Shown here: piece after piece, positions 35,345 to 44,177 of the stretch
Position numbering within the stretch: position 1 is the first letter of the stretch
Layout: each line of letters opens with the position of its first letter
DNA from: Arthrobacter sp. V1I7
Lineage (GTDB): Bacteria; Actinomycetota; Actinomycetes; Actinomycetales; Micrococcaceae
Direction of reading: 5' to 3'
NCBI RefSeq assembly: GCF_030817015.1
Contig: NZ_JAUSYS010000001.1
Location: forward strand, 3,472,001 to 3,536,000
DNA: 64,000 nt
Made by a program: the position numbers and the translations under genes
The notes under the pieces: model-generated
What the model was told of the DNA's origin: nothing
What the model saw: the letters and a program-made list of their open reading frames with translations, nothing else
Databases searched by the model: none

Positions 35345-36697
35345 TCAGGCGGCCGCTTCGACCGTCGCCTTCTCCGTGGCCGTCATTTCCGGCGGTGCCG
35401 CTTTGAAGCCGCGGGTGATCAGGGCCAGGACCACCACGCCCAGCACCAGCCAGGACACTCCCAGCGTAATGGCGTTGCCGTCCAGCTGGGAGAGCAGGTA
35501 GGCGCAGACGACGGCACCGACCACCGGCGCCACCACGTAGGACACGGGGTTCAGCAGGTTCCCGCTACGGCGCTGGCGCAGGTAGTGGAACACCACGGAG
35601 GCGTTGACCAGGGTGAAGGCGGTGAAGGCACCGAAGTTGATGAACGAGGTGGACGTGGCAACGTCGAGGAAGATCGCGATCAGGCCAACGATGCCCGTGA
35701 TGACCAGGTTCACCACCGGGGTGTGGAACTTCGCGCTGAGCCCGCCGAAGACCGCCTTGGGCAGAACGGAGTCGCGGCCCATCGCGTACAGCAGGCGTGA
35801 GGCGCTGGCCTGTGCCGCGAGGCCGGACGCGAACTGCGCCACCACCAGGCCGGCCAGGAACACCGCGCCGAACAGCTGGCCGCCGATCTGCAGGGCGATG
35901 GAGCTGGCCGCGGAGGCCGAGTCCTCGAACACCCCGCCGGGGTGGACCAGCTGGGTCACGTAGGACACCGTCACGAAGATGCCGCCGCCGATCAGGGCGA
36001 TGAGCATGATGGCGCGGGGCATGTTCTTGCGCGGTTCAATGGTCTCCTCGGTGAGCGTGGTGACGGCGTCGAACCCCAGGAACGAGTACGCGGCGATGGC
36101 GGCGCCGGCGGAGATGGTGGCGAAGCTGGAGGTGTCGTTGAAGAACGGCTGGGTGCTGGCCAGGCCGCCGGCGCCCGAGGTGGACACCACGTTGCCGATG
36201 GAGAGCGCCACGAAGAACACGATGACCAGCAGCTGGAACGCCATCAGCACGAAGTTGGCCTTGTCCGCCACCTTGATGCCCAGGATGTTCAGCAGCGTGG
36301 TGATGACGATGAAGCCCACGATCCAGAGCCCGATGGGGATAGCGGGGAACTGCGCGCTGAGGTAGGAGCCGCCGATGAGCCAGATGACCATGGGCAGGAA
36401 GAGGTAATCCAGCAGGATGGCCCAGCCCACCAGGAAGCCCACCCGGGAATCGATGGAGCGGCGCACGTACGTGTAGGCGGAACCGGCCACGGGGTAGGCG
36501 ATGGCCATCCGGCCGTAGCTGTGCGCCGTGAACAGCATGGCGATCAGGGCCACCAGGTAGGCGGCCGGCGATGCCCCGCCGGTGGCTTCGGCGATGATGC
36601 CGAAGATCCCCAGGACGATCAGCGGTGTCAGGTACGCGAGGCCGAACAGGACCAGGGAGGGCAGCTTCAGCGTGCGGGTAAGGGTGGGTGTTGTCAC
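35345..36697 (-). CDS. APC-family amino acid/polyamine permease
   Basis: A 450-aa transporter of about twelve helices. GTG 36697 is chosen: AAGGAAA lies 8 bases upstream and the product begins VTTPTLTRTLKLPSLVLFGLAYLTPL; the open frame upstream is the out-of-phase nitrilase gene. TM1 GLAYLTPLIVLGIFG and TM6 AYSFLGFDAVTTLTEET are the substrate-binding segments of APC proteins (PuuP/YjeM-like). It lies between two nitrilase-family genes, 11 bases after the second one's stop, so it is surely cotranscribed with it. Confidence 0.88.
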   Translation of the reverse strand: MTTPTLTRTLKLPSLVLFGLAYLTPLIVLGIFGIIAEATGGASPAAYLVALIAMLFTAHSYGRMAIAYPVAGSAYTYVRRSIDSRVGFLVGWAILLDYLFLPMVIWLIGGSYLSAQFPAIPIGLWIVGFIVITTLLNILGIKVADKANFVLMAFQLLVIVFFVALSIGNVVSTSGAGGLASTQPFFNDTSSFATISAGAAIAAYSFLGFDAVTTLTEETIEPRKNMPRAIMLIALIGGGIFVTVSYVTQLVHPGGVFEDSASAASSIALQIGGQLFGAVFLAGLVVAQFASGLAAQASASRLLYAMGRDSVLPKAVFGGLSAKFHTPVVNLVITGIVGLIAIFLDVATSTSFINFGAFTAFTLVNASVVFHYLRQRRSGNLLNPVSYVVAPVVGAVVCAYLLSQLDGNAITLGVSWLVLGVVVLALITRGFKAAPPEMTATEKATVEAAA

Positions 36698-36707
36698 GAG
36701 TGTTTCC

Positions 36708-37586
36708 TTAGGCGTTGAAGGACTGGGGAGCCCATGTGGCCGGGGTGATCCGGCCCTGGTAAACGGGCAGTTCGACGGCGTCTTCGCCGTCGCGGAACTG
36801 GGACCAGGGGCGGTTGAGGTTTTCGGTGCCGTGGGTGCGGACGTGCCCGACGGCGGCAAGGTCCAGTTCCGCGGTGAGCAGCACCGGGGCGTCGTCGGGG
36901 GCCTCGGCGAGGGTGTTGCCCTCCGGGTCCACGATGATGCTCTGGCCTTTGCCGGTGGGACCGGCGCAGTTGACGCTGACCACGAAGACCTGGTTCACGA
37001 TCGCGTTGGCCTTGGCGAGCACCAGTTCCTGCCGGCGGTCCGGTGTCGTGGTTTTGACGACGTTGAGGATCACCTCGGCGCCCATCCAGGCGAGCTGGCG
37101 GGAGACCTCGGGGAACCACGCGTCGTAGCAGATGTTCAGGCCCACCCTGCCGACGCCGGCCAGGTCCACGGTGGTGAATCGGTCGCCGGGGTCGTAGGGC
37201 TCGAACGGGCGCCAGGGGAAGACCTTCCGGTAATAGCCGGCAAGCTCTCCCTCCGGGGACAGGACCAGCTGGGTGTTGAACAGCTGCCCTTCCGGACCGC
37301 GCTCGCAGACGCTGCCCGGGACCAGCCAGATGCCCAGGTCCGCGGCGAGCTGCCGGAGTTCCTTGACCCGGGGACCGTCCAGCGGTTCGGCGGAGGCCTG
37401 CAGCACTTCCGTGCGCTGCCGGTCGGGGTTGGAATCCCCGAACAGGTGCAGCTCCGGAAAGACCACCAGCCTGCTGTGGGGCTGGACGGCGAGGGCGGCC
37501 GTGACCTCGTCCGCGAAGCCGGAAACGGGTTCGCCGATGAGCCGGGGCCGGGCCTGGGCCGCGATAAGGGGAAGGGTGCGTTGCAT
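36708..37586 (-). CDS. Carbon-nitrogen hydrolase (nitrilase superfamily), second of two
   Basis: A 292-aa amidase with Glu in VVFPELHLFGDS, Lys in YYRKVFPWRPFEP and Cys in GLNICYDAWFPEV. The YRKVFPWRP and ICYDAWFPE forms point to aliphatic amidase or N-carbamoyl-type branches rather than the Nit2-like neighbour, so the two enzymes probably act on different substrates. ATG 37586 has GGAG six bases upstream; GTG 37598 would add four residues. First gene of the permease/amidase operon and divergent from the GntR regulator. Confidence 0.88.
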   Translation of the reverse strand: MQRTLPLIAAQARPRLIGEPVSGFADEVTAALAVQPHSRLVVFPELHLFGDSNPDRQRTEVLQASAEPLDGPRVKELRQLAADLGIWLVPGSVCERGPEGQLFNTQLVLSPEGELAGYYRKVFPWRPFEPYDPGDRFTTVDLAGVGRVGLNICYDAWFPEVSRQLAWMGAEVILNVVKTTTPDRRQELVLAKANAIVNQVFVVSVNCAGPTGKGQSIIVDPEGNTLAEAPDDAPVLLTAELDLAAVGHVRTHGTENLNRPWSQFRDGEDAVELPVYQGRITPATWAPQSFNA

Positions 37587-37622
37587 CGTGTTCTCCACGT
37601 TGGGGATGTGATCTGCACTATA

Positions 37623-37641
37623 TTAGATCAGAATGATCCAA
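37623..37641. promoter_or_regulatory. Operator palindrome between amidase operon and GntR regulator
   Basis: Arms TTaGATCA and TGATCcAA around GAA form a 19-bp near-perfect palindrome 36 bases from the amidase start and 39 bases from the regulator start. Size and symmetry fit a GntR-type dimer site controlling both directions. Confidence 0.75.
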
Positions 37642-37680
37642 TTATGGGAAGGGGCGGGGTTGGGCCGTAAAGTAGCGGTT

Positions 37681-38445
37681 ATGACCCGTCAGTTGGAGGA
37701 CAGCGCCGACCCCTCGCCCATCGGCGCCGGCAGGCTGGCCGGAATCGACCGCCGAAGCGCGATCGACGCCGTCCGCCTGCGGATCGGGATGGCGATATCG
37801 CTGGGCCTGCTGAAACCCGGTGAACGTCTGCCCGACCAGGAGGACGTGGCCCTGGGCCTGTCGGTCAGCCCGATCACCGCCCGCCGCGCGCTGGCGAGCC
37901 TGGCGGACCAGGGCGTGGTGGTCCGCCGCCGCGGCCGGGGCGGCGGAACGTTCGTGGCCGACGAGCCCCCGCGGAGCGTGCTGGCCGAACTCTCGGCGTC
38001 GCCGGCCGAGTCCCGGGCCGTAAACCGGCTGGTGGACCGGAGGCTGCTCTTCGAATGCGCCGTGACGCACTACGCGGTGCTCAACGCCACGGCTGAACAG
38101 CTGGATGAGCTCGACCGGCTGACCCGGGACATGGCCGAATCCACGGACTGGTCCGACTACCATCAGGCGGACGAGCAGTTCCATCAGCTGGTGGGCACCG
38201 CGTCGGGGCTGGGTACTGCGGTGGCGGCGTACCACGAGGCGCTGGCCGAGCTCTATGCCTACTTCATCCCCTACCCGATCGAGCTGCTGCACAAATCCAA
38301 CTGCGACCACGTCGCTCTGGTGGCAGCCCTGCGTGCCGGCGAGGGCAACGAAGCAGTGGAGATCTCCCGCAAGCACGTGGACGTCCTGCACCGGACGATG
38401 TTCATGGGCCTGGCGGACGGCGGAGCCGGTTCCTCGCCTGCTTAA
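37681..38445 (+). CDS. GntR/FadR-family regulator of the amidase-permease operon
   Basis: A 254-aa regulator. The winged helix covers about 20-90: RLRIGMAISLGLLKPGERLPD, then EDVALGLSVSPITARRALASL and the wing GVVVRRRGRGGGTFV. The helical FCD domain follows, with FECAVTHYAVLNATAEQLDEL, YHQADEQFHQLVG and HVALVAALRAGEGNEAVE (metal/ligand histidines). ATG 37681 places the HTH at the usual distance; upstream in-frame starts overlap the operator. It is likely to repress the divergent amidase/permease genes in the absence of substrate. Confidence 0.88.
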   Translation: MTRQLEDSADPSPIGAGRLAGIDRRSAIDAVRLRIGMAISLGLLKPGERLPDQEDVALGLSVSPITARRALASLADQGVVVRRRGRGGGTFVADEPPRSVLAELSASPAESRAVNRLVDRRLLFECAVTHYAVLNATAEQLDELDRLTRDMAESTDWSDYHQADEQFHQLVGTASGLGTAVAAYHEALAELYAYFIPYPIELLHKSNCDHVALVAALRAGEGNEAVEISRKHVDVLHRTMFMGLADGGAGSSPA

Positions 38446-38593
38446 AACACATCGGAAGATCCTGCGCCAGACTCGGTGCCCAAGCCAAGCGGCAGGCTCT
38501 ACCCCCGCACCTTGCCGCACCCTCCAGGACCGGCCGCGCCGCCCACCACCGGTGCCCCAGGCTCAGACCCGCCACCGGGAACGGGGACACGCG

Positions 38594-38701
38594 ATGTCTA
38601 CACTCGCACACGGCCGGGAAGCCTACGCCGAACGGCGCTGGCCGGACACCGTAGGGCAGTACACCGCTGCCGACCACGACGCCGAACTGCCGGCCAGCGA
38701 T
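38594..38701 (+). pseudogene. N-terminal scrap of a LuxR/TPR-type regulator in a gene-free stretch
   Basis: MSTLAHGREAYAERRWPDTV then AADHDAELPASDLE resembles the first TPR-like helices of actinobacterial LuxR-type regulators, and then stops making sense. The rest of 38446-38970 holds nothing I recognise. The family call is weak. Confidence 0.35.
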
Positions 38702-38970
38702 CTGGAACCTGTCGTCCAAGACGTCCAGGGGGACGATGTGAACGTTTTGTTTGGCCCTCTGGGTGGAAGGCGCGGTGTGATGCCGGGCTCCGCGGATGGA
38801 GAGCGAGTCGGTCGCCGATAGGCACCGGGCCCAGTCTTCCGAACTGTCGGAAATGGGCACCGGAACGACGTCGACTCGAACGGTCTGCGGCCCTACGCTT
38901 GGAGCGTCACGTCAGTCGCCGTGGCATTCGTTCCGGTCCATGCACCGATCCAATTGGCAAGGAGATCATG

Positions 38971-39372
38971 ATGCACGGAGAGCAAATCGGGGAACTCAAG
39001 GGACAAACCATCAGCACACGGGTTCTGGAAGACATTGGTCTCGGTCCGCGCACCGAAGTGACCGACCATCAGGTCGGCACGCTCTGTGGTGTCCAAGTTG
39101 ACGTCACGGTCACCTACGTCGGCACGATTCGTCCCAGCGGCACGGTCGCCGGCCCCGGAAACGGTTTTGTAGTCACCGCAAGCGGGCAGACCGCGACCTT
39201 CACCGGCAAAGGCGTCGGTAGATTCACCGGTCCGGGCCAACTTGCCTGGCGGGGTGCGTTGTTCTACGAAACCACCTCGGACGAGTTGAGTAGCCTCAAC
39301 GGGATCGCGGTCTTGTTCGAGTACCAGGTGGCCGACGGCAAGTCCGAAGGCCGCCTGTTCGAGTGGAAGTAG
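38971..39372 (+). CDS. Conserved hypothetical beta-rich protein
   Basis: A 133-aa protein with AAGGAG placed for ATG 38971 (ATG 38968 is one codon earlier). It has alternating hydrophobic strands: GEQIGELKGQTISTRVL, VDVTVTYVGTIRPSGTV, GFVVTASGQTATFTGKGVG, LAWRGALFYETTS, LNGIAVLFEYQV and the terminal RLFEWK. The pattern recalls small beta-barrel (calycin/allene-oxide-cyclase-like) proteins. No signal peptide. It is flanked on both sides by gene fragments but itself looks intact. Function unknown. Confidence 0.7.
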   Translation: MHGEQIGELKGQTISTRVLEDIGLGPRTEVTDHQVGTLCGVQVDVTVTYVGTIRPSGTVAGPGNGFVVTASGQTATFTGKGVGRFTGPGQLAWRGALFYETTSDELSSLNGIAVLFEYQVADGKSEGRLFEWK

Positions 39373-39475
39373 CGCTGCAAACTCGGAAATCGACGCAGAT
39401 GAGGCCCGGATTCCAGCGGCGGAGCAGCTGGCCCGCCTGGGGACAGCGCCTCGGCGTTCCGACGGCGAAGAGCGG

Positions 39476-40822
39476 CTACTGCAGGGGAACAAGCCGCCAC
39501 AGGGACGTGACCTCGGCCGCGCGCGCCTCGAACAAAGGATCGCCGCGGTCCGATGCCTTCGGATGCGTTGGCTTGGTGTCGAGCCGTTCCACCACCTTCA
39601 GCCCAGCCGCCTTGATGGCGGTCAGCAGATCCTCACGCGACCGCAGGCCAAGGTGCTCGGCCAGGTCGGAGAGGACAAGCCAGCCCTCACCGCCCGGCTC
39701 CAGATGGTCGGAGAGTTCGTTCAGGAAGCGGAACAGCATCCTGCTCCCGGGGTCGTAGACCGCGCTGTCCAGGGTGGAATGCGGCGTGGCCGGAATCCAG
39801 GGCGGGTTGCACACGACGAGCGGTGCCCGTCCGGGCGGGAACATGTCGGTCAGGACGGCCTCAGCACGGTCCTGGACACCGAGGTTCCGGAAATTCTCAC
39901 CGGCGCAGGCGATTGCACGCGGTTCAATGTCCGTCGCTACCACGCGGTGGACGCCACGGCGCGCGAGGACCGCAGCGAGCACCCCGGTGCCGGTTCCGAC
40001 GTCGAACGCCAGCGAGTCAGAGGGCAGTGCAGCGGCGGCCACGAGATCCACATACTCACTCCGGGTGGGGAAGAACGTGCCATAGTGCGGGTGGATGCGG
40101 CCCTGCAGGGCATCGACGTAGACGCCATTCCGTCGCCACTCATGGGCACCAATTGCCCCGACAAGCTCATGCAAGGACACAACGGAAGATTCGCCGATAT
40201 CACCGTACGCCTCAGCGGCGGCCTCCCGGATATCCGGTGCGCGGCGCAGCGGCACCACCGGACCCGGATCAAGAGGAATCAGCAGCAGGCCGAGAATGCG
40301 TGCACGATGCGAGCGGGACTGGCGATGCCGATAGAACTCATCGGCCGGAGTTCCTGCAATCTTTTTCTTTCCGGCGCCTACCCGCCGGTCCAAGGCGTTG
40401 AGGATCTGCCGCGCGTTGTGGAAGTCACCGTGCCAGAGCATCGCGATCCCCTGTGACGCCATCCGGTTCGCATCATCGGCCGTGAGAGAGTCGGAGACCA
40501 CTTCGACGCGCGTCGGCGCCGGCCTGCCGTTCGCCGACCGCCATCGCGCGGTCATGCTGCCGCCAGCCTCGACCCAGGTCACGACGGCGCGCTCATCCAC
40601 CGAAGCTGTGCGCGAAGGCTTGGGGACCGATGTCGGGATTCCCACGTGAGCTGGCGTGTCGGTACTGATAAAGAGATCCATTCCAAGAGTCCGGGGGCCG
40701 ATCAGAGACTGCCGATTGCGGCGGCGATTCACGACGTCCAAGGCTACGGCCCAAGATTCCGGACCGTCATCCGGCCGCGAACCGAGCTTGGTCAATGACC
40801 GCTGGAGCCATTCAACCCACAT
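39476..40822 (-). CDS. Class I SAM-dependent methyltransferase (HemK/N6-methylase-like)
   Basis: A 448-aa protein. The C-terminal 200 residues are a class I methyltransferase: HPHYGTFFPTRSEYVDLV, SAM loop LAFDVGTGTGVLAAVLA, acidic VVATDIEPRAI and the catalytic-type LVVCNPPWIPA, the NPPW form of N-methylases acting on glutamine or adenine. The N-terminal half (MWVEWLQRSLTKLGSR, DLFISTDTPAHVG, ASQGIAMLWHGDFHNARQIL) is an unassigned domain common in actinobacterial relatives. ATG 40822 is the likely start. The last 428 bases before the stop are duplicated almost exactly at 33810-34237. Confidence 0.85.
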   Translation of the reverse strand: MWVEWLQRSLTKLGSRPDDGPESWAVALDVVNRRRNRQSLIGPRTLGMDLFISTDTPAHVGIPTSVPKPSRTASVDERAVVTWVEAGGSMTARWRSANGRPAPTRVEVVSDSLTADDANRMASQGIAMLWHGDFHNARQILNALDRRVGAGKKKIAGTPADEFYRHRQSRSHRARILGLLLIPLDPGPVVPLRRAPDIREAAAEAYGDIGESSVVSLHELVGAIGAHEWRRNGVYVDALQGRIHPHYGTFFPTRSEYVDLVAAAALPSDSLAFDVGTGTGVLAAVLARRGVHRVVATDIEPRAIACAGENFRNLGVQDRAEAVLTDMFPPGRAPLVVCNPPWIPATPHSTLDSAVYDPGSRMLFRFLNELSDHLEPGGEGWLVLSDLAEHLGLRSREDLLTAIKAAGLKVVERLDTKPTHPKASDRGDPLFEARAAEVTSLWRLVPLQ

Positions 40823-40947
40823 AGTCAGGATACAGGGGTGCCGTAGCCGCCACCCGCCGATATGGGCTTGCAAAACCTCCAGACCATCGCTGACCTGCCA
40901 CGCCAAAAAACAGCATCGGCCCACCGGACCGGGCCGAAAGCGCAAGC

Positions 40948-41056
40948 CACCCCTTCCTGGTGGTCGCCCCTACCTCCGTGTTGCCCAACCGGGCCGCGGA
41001 AATCGGACCCTTCGCCCTCGGCTTGCCCGTCAACGCCATCACAGACACGCTGAGCA
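40948..41056 (+). pseudogene. SNF2-family helicase fragment, piece A
   Basis: Reads HPFLVVAPTSVLPNRAAEIG then PFALGLPVNAITDTL. LVVAPTSVxPNW is motif Ia of SNF2 helicases (W is R here). The last 34 bases recur at 34228-34261, where the protein continues downstream, so pieces A and B come from one lost gene. It joins an SRPBCC 3' fragment directly. Confidence 0.7.
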
Positions 41057-41153
41057 GCTCTACGGCGGCTGGCACATGATCCTTTCCGGGCTGAAGACTC
41101 GGCTGGAGACCGGCGAACTCCTCACCACGCCCGGCTCACTGATGTACACCTGA
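41054..41153 (+). pseudogene. 3' end copy of the ArsR-SRPBCC gene
   Basis: About 100 bases encoding QLYGGWHMILSGLKTRLE and ending SLMYT-stop, closely matching 42974-43072 (QLYGGWPMILSGLKTWLE...SFMYT) with scattered substitutions. Only the last 33 codons are present, so it is non-functional. Confidence 0.85.
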
Positions 41154-41362
41154 CGCAACCAACGCACCCAACCCGGGCGCGCCGCCGTCGTACTCTCCTA
41201 TGCCCGGCAACGGATGCGTTGTGTTCCGCCCCGCTTCGCCTGCTCCTCAGGATGCGGGGGGACGTTGCCCGTCGAATGGATCATCGGTGAAAGGGCATCG
41301 GCGTCAACCTGTCCCGTGATGTCCATCGCGGCTTCGAAACAGTGCCGCCCATAAGATGAGGC

Positions 41363-42256
41363 ATGGACTTCGAGGGTATGCTCTGGACGGTTTTGGGTGC
41401 CGGGCTGGTTCTGCTGATGCTCGTTGACGTCTTTCGTACGCTCCTTTACCCGCACGGTTCTGGTCCTGTAGGCCGGGCGATCATGCGCGGATTCTGGCTG
41501 GTGTCGAGAAGACTGCGGGGCCGGGGCACCTTCATCGCAGCACCTTTGGCCATGGCTGCTGTCATTGGCACCTGGGCAGGCCTGGCGGCCATCGGCTGGG
41601 CCCTGCTCTATCTGCCCCATCTGCCGGCCGGTTTTGTTCACGGAGCCGGGGTTCCACAGCGAGGCGACTTTGCCGAAGCGCTCTACATCTCCCTTGTCAC
41701 TCTTTCCACTGTGGGTTTCGGCGAAATCGTGCCGGCGCATCCGCTGCTCAGGCTGGTGGTGGCCCTCCAGGCCGTCACCGGTTTCGGGTTGCTGACGGCA
41801 ACGGTCACTTGGATCCTGCAGACGTACCCGGCCCTGAACCGCCGCCGCGCCCTTGCCCACCAGCTGAACCTGTTCAGGGAAGCTGCAGGTCCGGCGGGCG
41901 TATTATCGCTGGACGCCAGGCATGCTGCCGGACTGTTGGAATCAATGGCCGGAAACGTGGCTTCGGTGAGCATAGATCTGCTTGCGTTCCACGAAACCTA
42001 CTACTTCCGTGAAGTCGAGCAGCGCGGCTCCTTGCCGGCCACGGTGGCCTACGCCCAGGAGCTGGCATCCCAGGCCCAGCGCAGCGAGAGCCCTGAACTC
42101 CAGTTCGCCGGACGGATGCTCCACGCGGCGCTGGACGCACTCGCGGAGGTTCTTCGCGGCAAATTCGGCCACTCAGGGACCACTTCTTCCGATGTGTTCG
42201 ACAGCTACGAGCTGCACCACCGACACCTGCGGCGGGGGGAACCGGACACGAACTAG
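41363..42256 (+). CDS. Two-transmembrane potassium channel family protein
   Basis: A 297-aa membrane protein. Helix 1 is MLWTVLGAGLVLLMLVDVF, a second hydrophobic segment is AMAAVIGTWAGLAAIGWALLY, then a pore loop LYISLVTLSTVGFGEIVP with the TVGFG selectivity filter, and an inner helix LVVALQAVTGFGLLTATVTW. The C-terminal 130 residues are a helical cytoplasmic domain (LLESMAGNVASVSIDLLAF, YAQELASQAQRSESPELQ). Likely a K+ channel. Its 3' end and the following promoter region are duplicated in degraded form at 48470-48610. Confidence 0.85.
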   Translation: MDFEGMLWTVLGAGLVLLMLVDVFRTLLYPHGSGPVGRAIMRGFWLVSRRLRGRGTFIAAPLAMAAVIGTWAGLAAIGWALLYLPHLPAGFVHGAGVPQRGDFAEALYISLVTLSTVGFGEIVPAHPLLRLVVALQAVTGFGLLTATVTWILQTYPALNRRRALAHQLNLFREAAGPAGVLSLDARHAAGLLESMAGNVASVSIDLLAFHETYYFREVEQRGSLPATVAYAQELASQAQRSESPELQFAGRMLHAALDALAEVLRGKFGHSGTTSSDVFDSYELHHRHLRRGEPDTN

Positions 42257-42322
42257 CGTCACGGCGCATGCTCCCTGAGAAGCCCCTAGACATGTGACCA
42301 ATTAGTCACCTATCCTAGAACC

Positions 42323-43072
42323 GTGGACGCCGTATTCAAGGCTCTGGCCGACCCCACCCGCCGCGATCTCCTGGATGAGCTCTTCCGGGAGGACGGGCAG
42401 ACCCTGCACGCGCTCGAGGCCCGTTTCGACATGACCCGTTACGGCGTGATGAAGCACCTCAAGCAGCTGGAGGAAGCCGGCCTGGTGGTCACCCGCCGTC
42501 GGGGCCGCGAGAAGCTCCATTTCCTGAATCCGGTGCCCATCCGCCTGGTCCACGACCGCTGGGTGAGCAAATATGCCGAACCATGGGCCGCTGGCCTCAG
42601 CGACCTCAAAACCAGATTGGAAAGTTCCATGGAAAAGATCTTCGAAATCTATATCAAGACCACTCCTGAGCAGCTCTGGGAGGCCATCACAAACGGCGAA
42701 ATCCGCAGCAAGTACCAGTTCGGGTCCATGGTCACCTCGGACTGGACGCCGGGGTCCCGGTTCGAGATGGCGCCCAAGGGCGGGGAACCCCTGGGCGAGG
42801 GCGAGAACCTGGAGGTGGACCCCCCCCGCCGGCTCGTCCAGAGCATGCGCGCGCTCTGGGGCGAGGACGTCAAGGCCGAAGGCACGTCCCGGGTTACCTG
42901 GGAGATCGAACCGGTGGGCGATTCCTGCCGCCTGACCGTCACCCACGACCAGCTCCGCGAAGGCGCCAACGAACAGCTCTACGGCGGCTGGCCGATGATC
43001 CTCTCCGGCCTGAAGACCTGGCTGGAAACCGGCGAGCTCCTCACTACGCCCGGCTCCTTCATGTACACCTAA
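42323..43072 (+). CDS. ArsR-type HTH fused to SRPBCC (AHSA1) domain
   Basis: A 249-aa fusion starting at GTG 42323. Residues 1-95 are an ArsR winged helix (VFKALADPTRRDLLDELF, then LEARFDMTRYGVMKHLKQLEEAGLV and VVTRRRGREKLHFLNP). Residues 105-249 are an activator-of-Hsp90-like SRPBCC ligand-binding domain (KIFEIYIKTTPEQLWEAITN, SDWTPGSRFEM, GTSRVTWEIEP, GWPMILSGLKTWLETG). Such fusions are likely small-molecule sensors that control their own operon. A T-rich palindromic ATGTGACCAATTAGTCAC segment just upstream (42293-42310) may be its operator or promoter. Confidence 0.88.
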   Translation: MDAVFKALADPTRRDLLDELFREDGQTLHALEARFDMTRYGVMKHLKQLEEAGLVVTRRRGREKLHFLNPVPIRLVHDRWVSKYAEPWAAGLSDLKTRLESSMEKIFEIYIKTTPEQLWEAITNGEIRSKYQFGSMVTSDWTPGSRFEMAPKGGEPLGEGENLEVDPPRRLVQSMRALWGEDVKAEGTSRVTWEIEPVGDSCRLTVTHDQLREGANEQLYGGWPMILSGLKTWLETGELLTTPGSFMYT

Positions 43073-43235
43073 GGCGGCCGGCAAGCGCAAGCCGGGCGCC
43101 GCCGTCGCACTCCCCCGCCCAGCCTGCTTCCTCCGGTCCACTACCTCTGGCGCCCACCGGGTGCCCGTCCAGGTGCCGGAGCAGGGCTTCGCATGGCGGC
43201 CTCCGCCATCTGGACCACTGTGCGACGATGTCGGA

Positions 43236-44093
43236 ATGGAACCGACCTCGGAAGTACTGCGTTATGCCGCCTTTACCACCACCCCCGACGGGGGAAATCC
43301 GGCGGGGGTTGTCCTGGACGCAACCCGGCTCGACGACACCCGGATGCAGGCCATCGCGGCCGACGTCGGATATGCGGAAACGGTCTTTGTCACCGAGGCG
43401 GCGGTTGACCGGGACTCCCGCCGAAACCGTGTGCGGTACTTCTCCCCGATCGCCGAGGTGCCGTTTTGCGGCCATGCCACGATTGCTTTGGCCGTCGCGC
43501 TGTCAGGGCGTGATGGTACGGGGACTTTTATCTTCGACACGGCGGTAGGACCTGTCGTGATCGAGACCGCAGGACAGGGCGCAGCGGTGACGGCACGCTT
43601 CACGAGCGTGGAGCCGCGAGTGGCCGAGTTCCCCGACGGTGTTCTGAGCACCCTGCTCGGGTTGCTCGGCGTGGGCCGGGGCGAACTGCACCCTGCGTAC
43701 CCTCCGATGATCGCTTTTGCCGGAAACTGGCACCCCATTCTTGTCTTCGCAGAACGGAGGACCTTTGACTCGTTCGTTTTCGACCCGGATCCCATGCGCA
43801 GCCTGATGGATGCCCAGAACTGGGCCGGCACCGTCACGACGCTCTGCGAGATTGGACCGGGCGAGTTCGACTCGCGCAACCTCTTCCCGGTGGGCACCAT
43901 CACTGAAGATCCGGCGACAGGCTCGGCAGCCGCTGCCTTCGGCGGATACCTCCGCTTGCTTTCACTCGTGGAGCCGCCAAGCCGCGTGGTGGTGCACCAA
44001 GGCAGCCATGTCGGCCGCGCGAGCGTGCTCACTGTCGACATTCCTGCGTCCGGCGGGATTATCGTGAGCGGTGAAGCCGTCGAGATTACTTGA
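43236..44093 (+). CDS. PhzF-family isomerase
   Basis: A 285-aa member of the PhzF phenazine-biosynthesis-like fold, which has two similar halves. From ATG 43236: EVLRYAAFTTTPDGGNPAGVVLDA, then IAADVGYAETVFV with the catalytic Glu, RYFSPIAEVPFCGHATIALAVAL, and in the second half GTITEDPATGSAAAAFGGYL. All signature motifs are intact. Actual substrate unknown; most such genes are not in phenazine clusters, and nothing of that pathway is nearby. Confidence 0.9.
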   Translation: MEPTSEVLRYAAFTTTPDGGNPAGVVLDATRLDDTRMQAIAADVGYAETVFVTEAAVDRDSRRNRVRYFSPIAEVPFCGHATIALAVALSGRDGTGTFIFDTAVGPVVIETAGQGAAVTARFTSVEPRVAEFPDGVLSTLLGLLGVGRGELHPAYPPMIAFAGNWHPILVFAERRTFDSFVFDPDPMRSLMDAQNWAGTVTTLCEIGPGEFDSRNLFPVGTITEDPATGSAAAAFGGYLRLLSLVEPPSRVVVHQGSHVGRASVLTVDIPASGGIIVSGEAVEIT

Positions 44094-44177
44094 ATCGTAC
44101 GAGCCTTTTTTGCGTGCGGTGAGCCGACACTGCGAACTCTCTGCCAGGGTGCGGGAAGGGGCGAGCGACGCTAGGAT

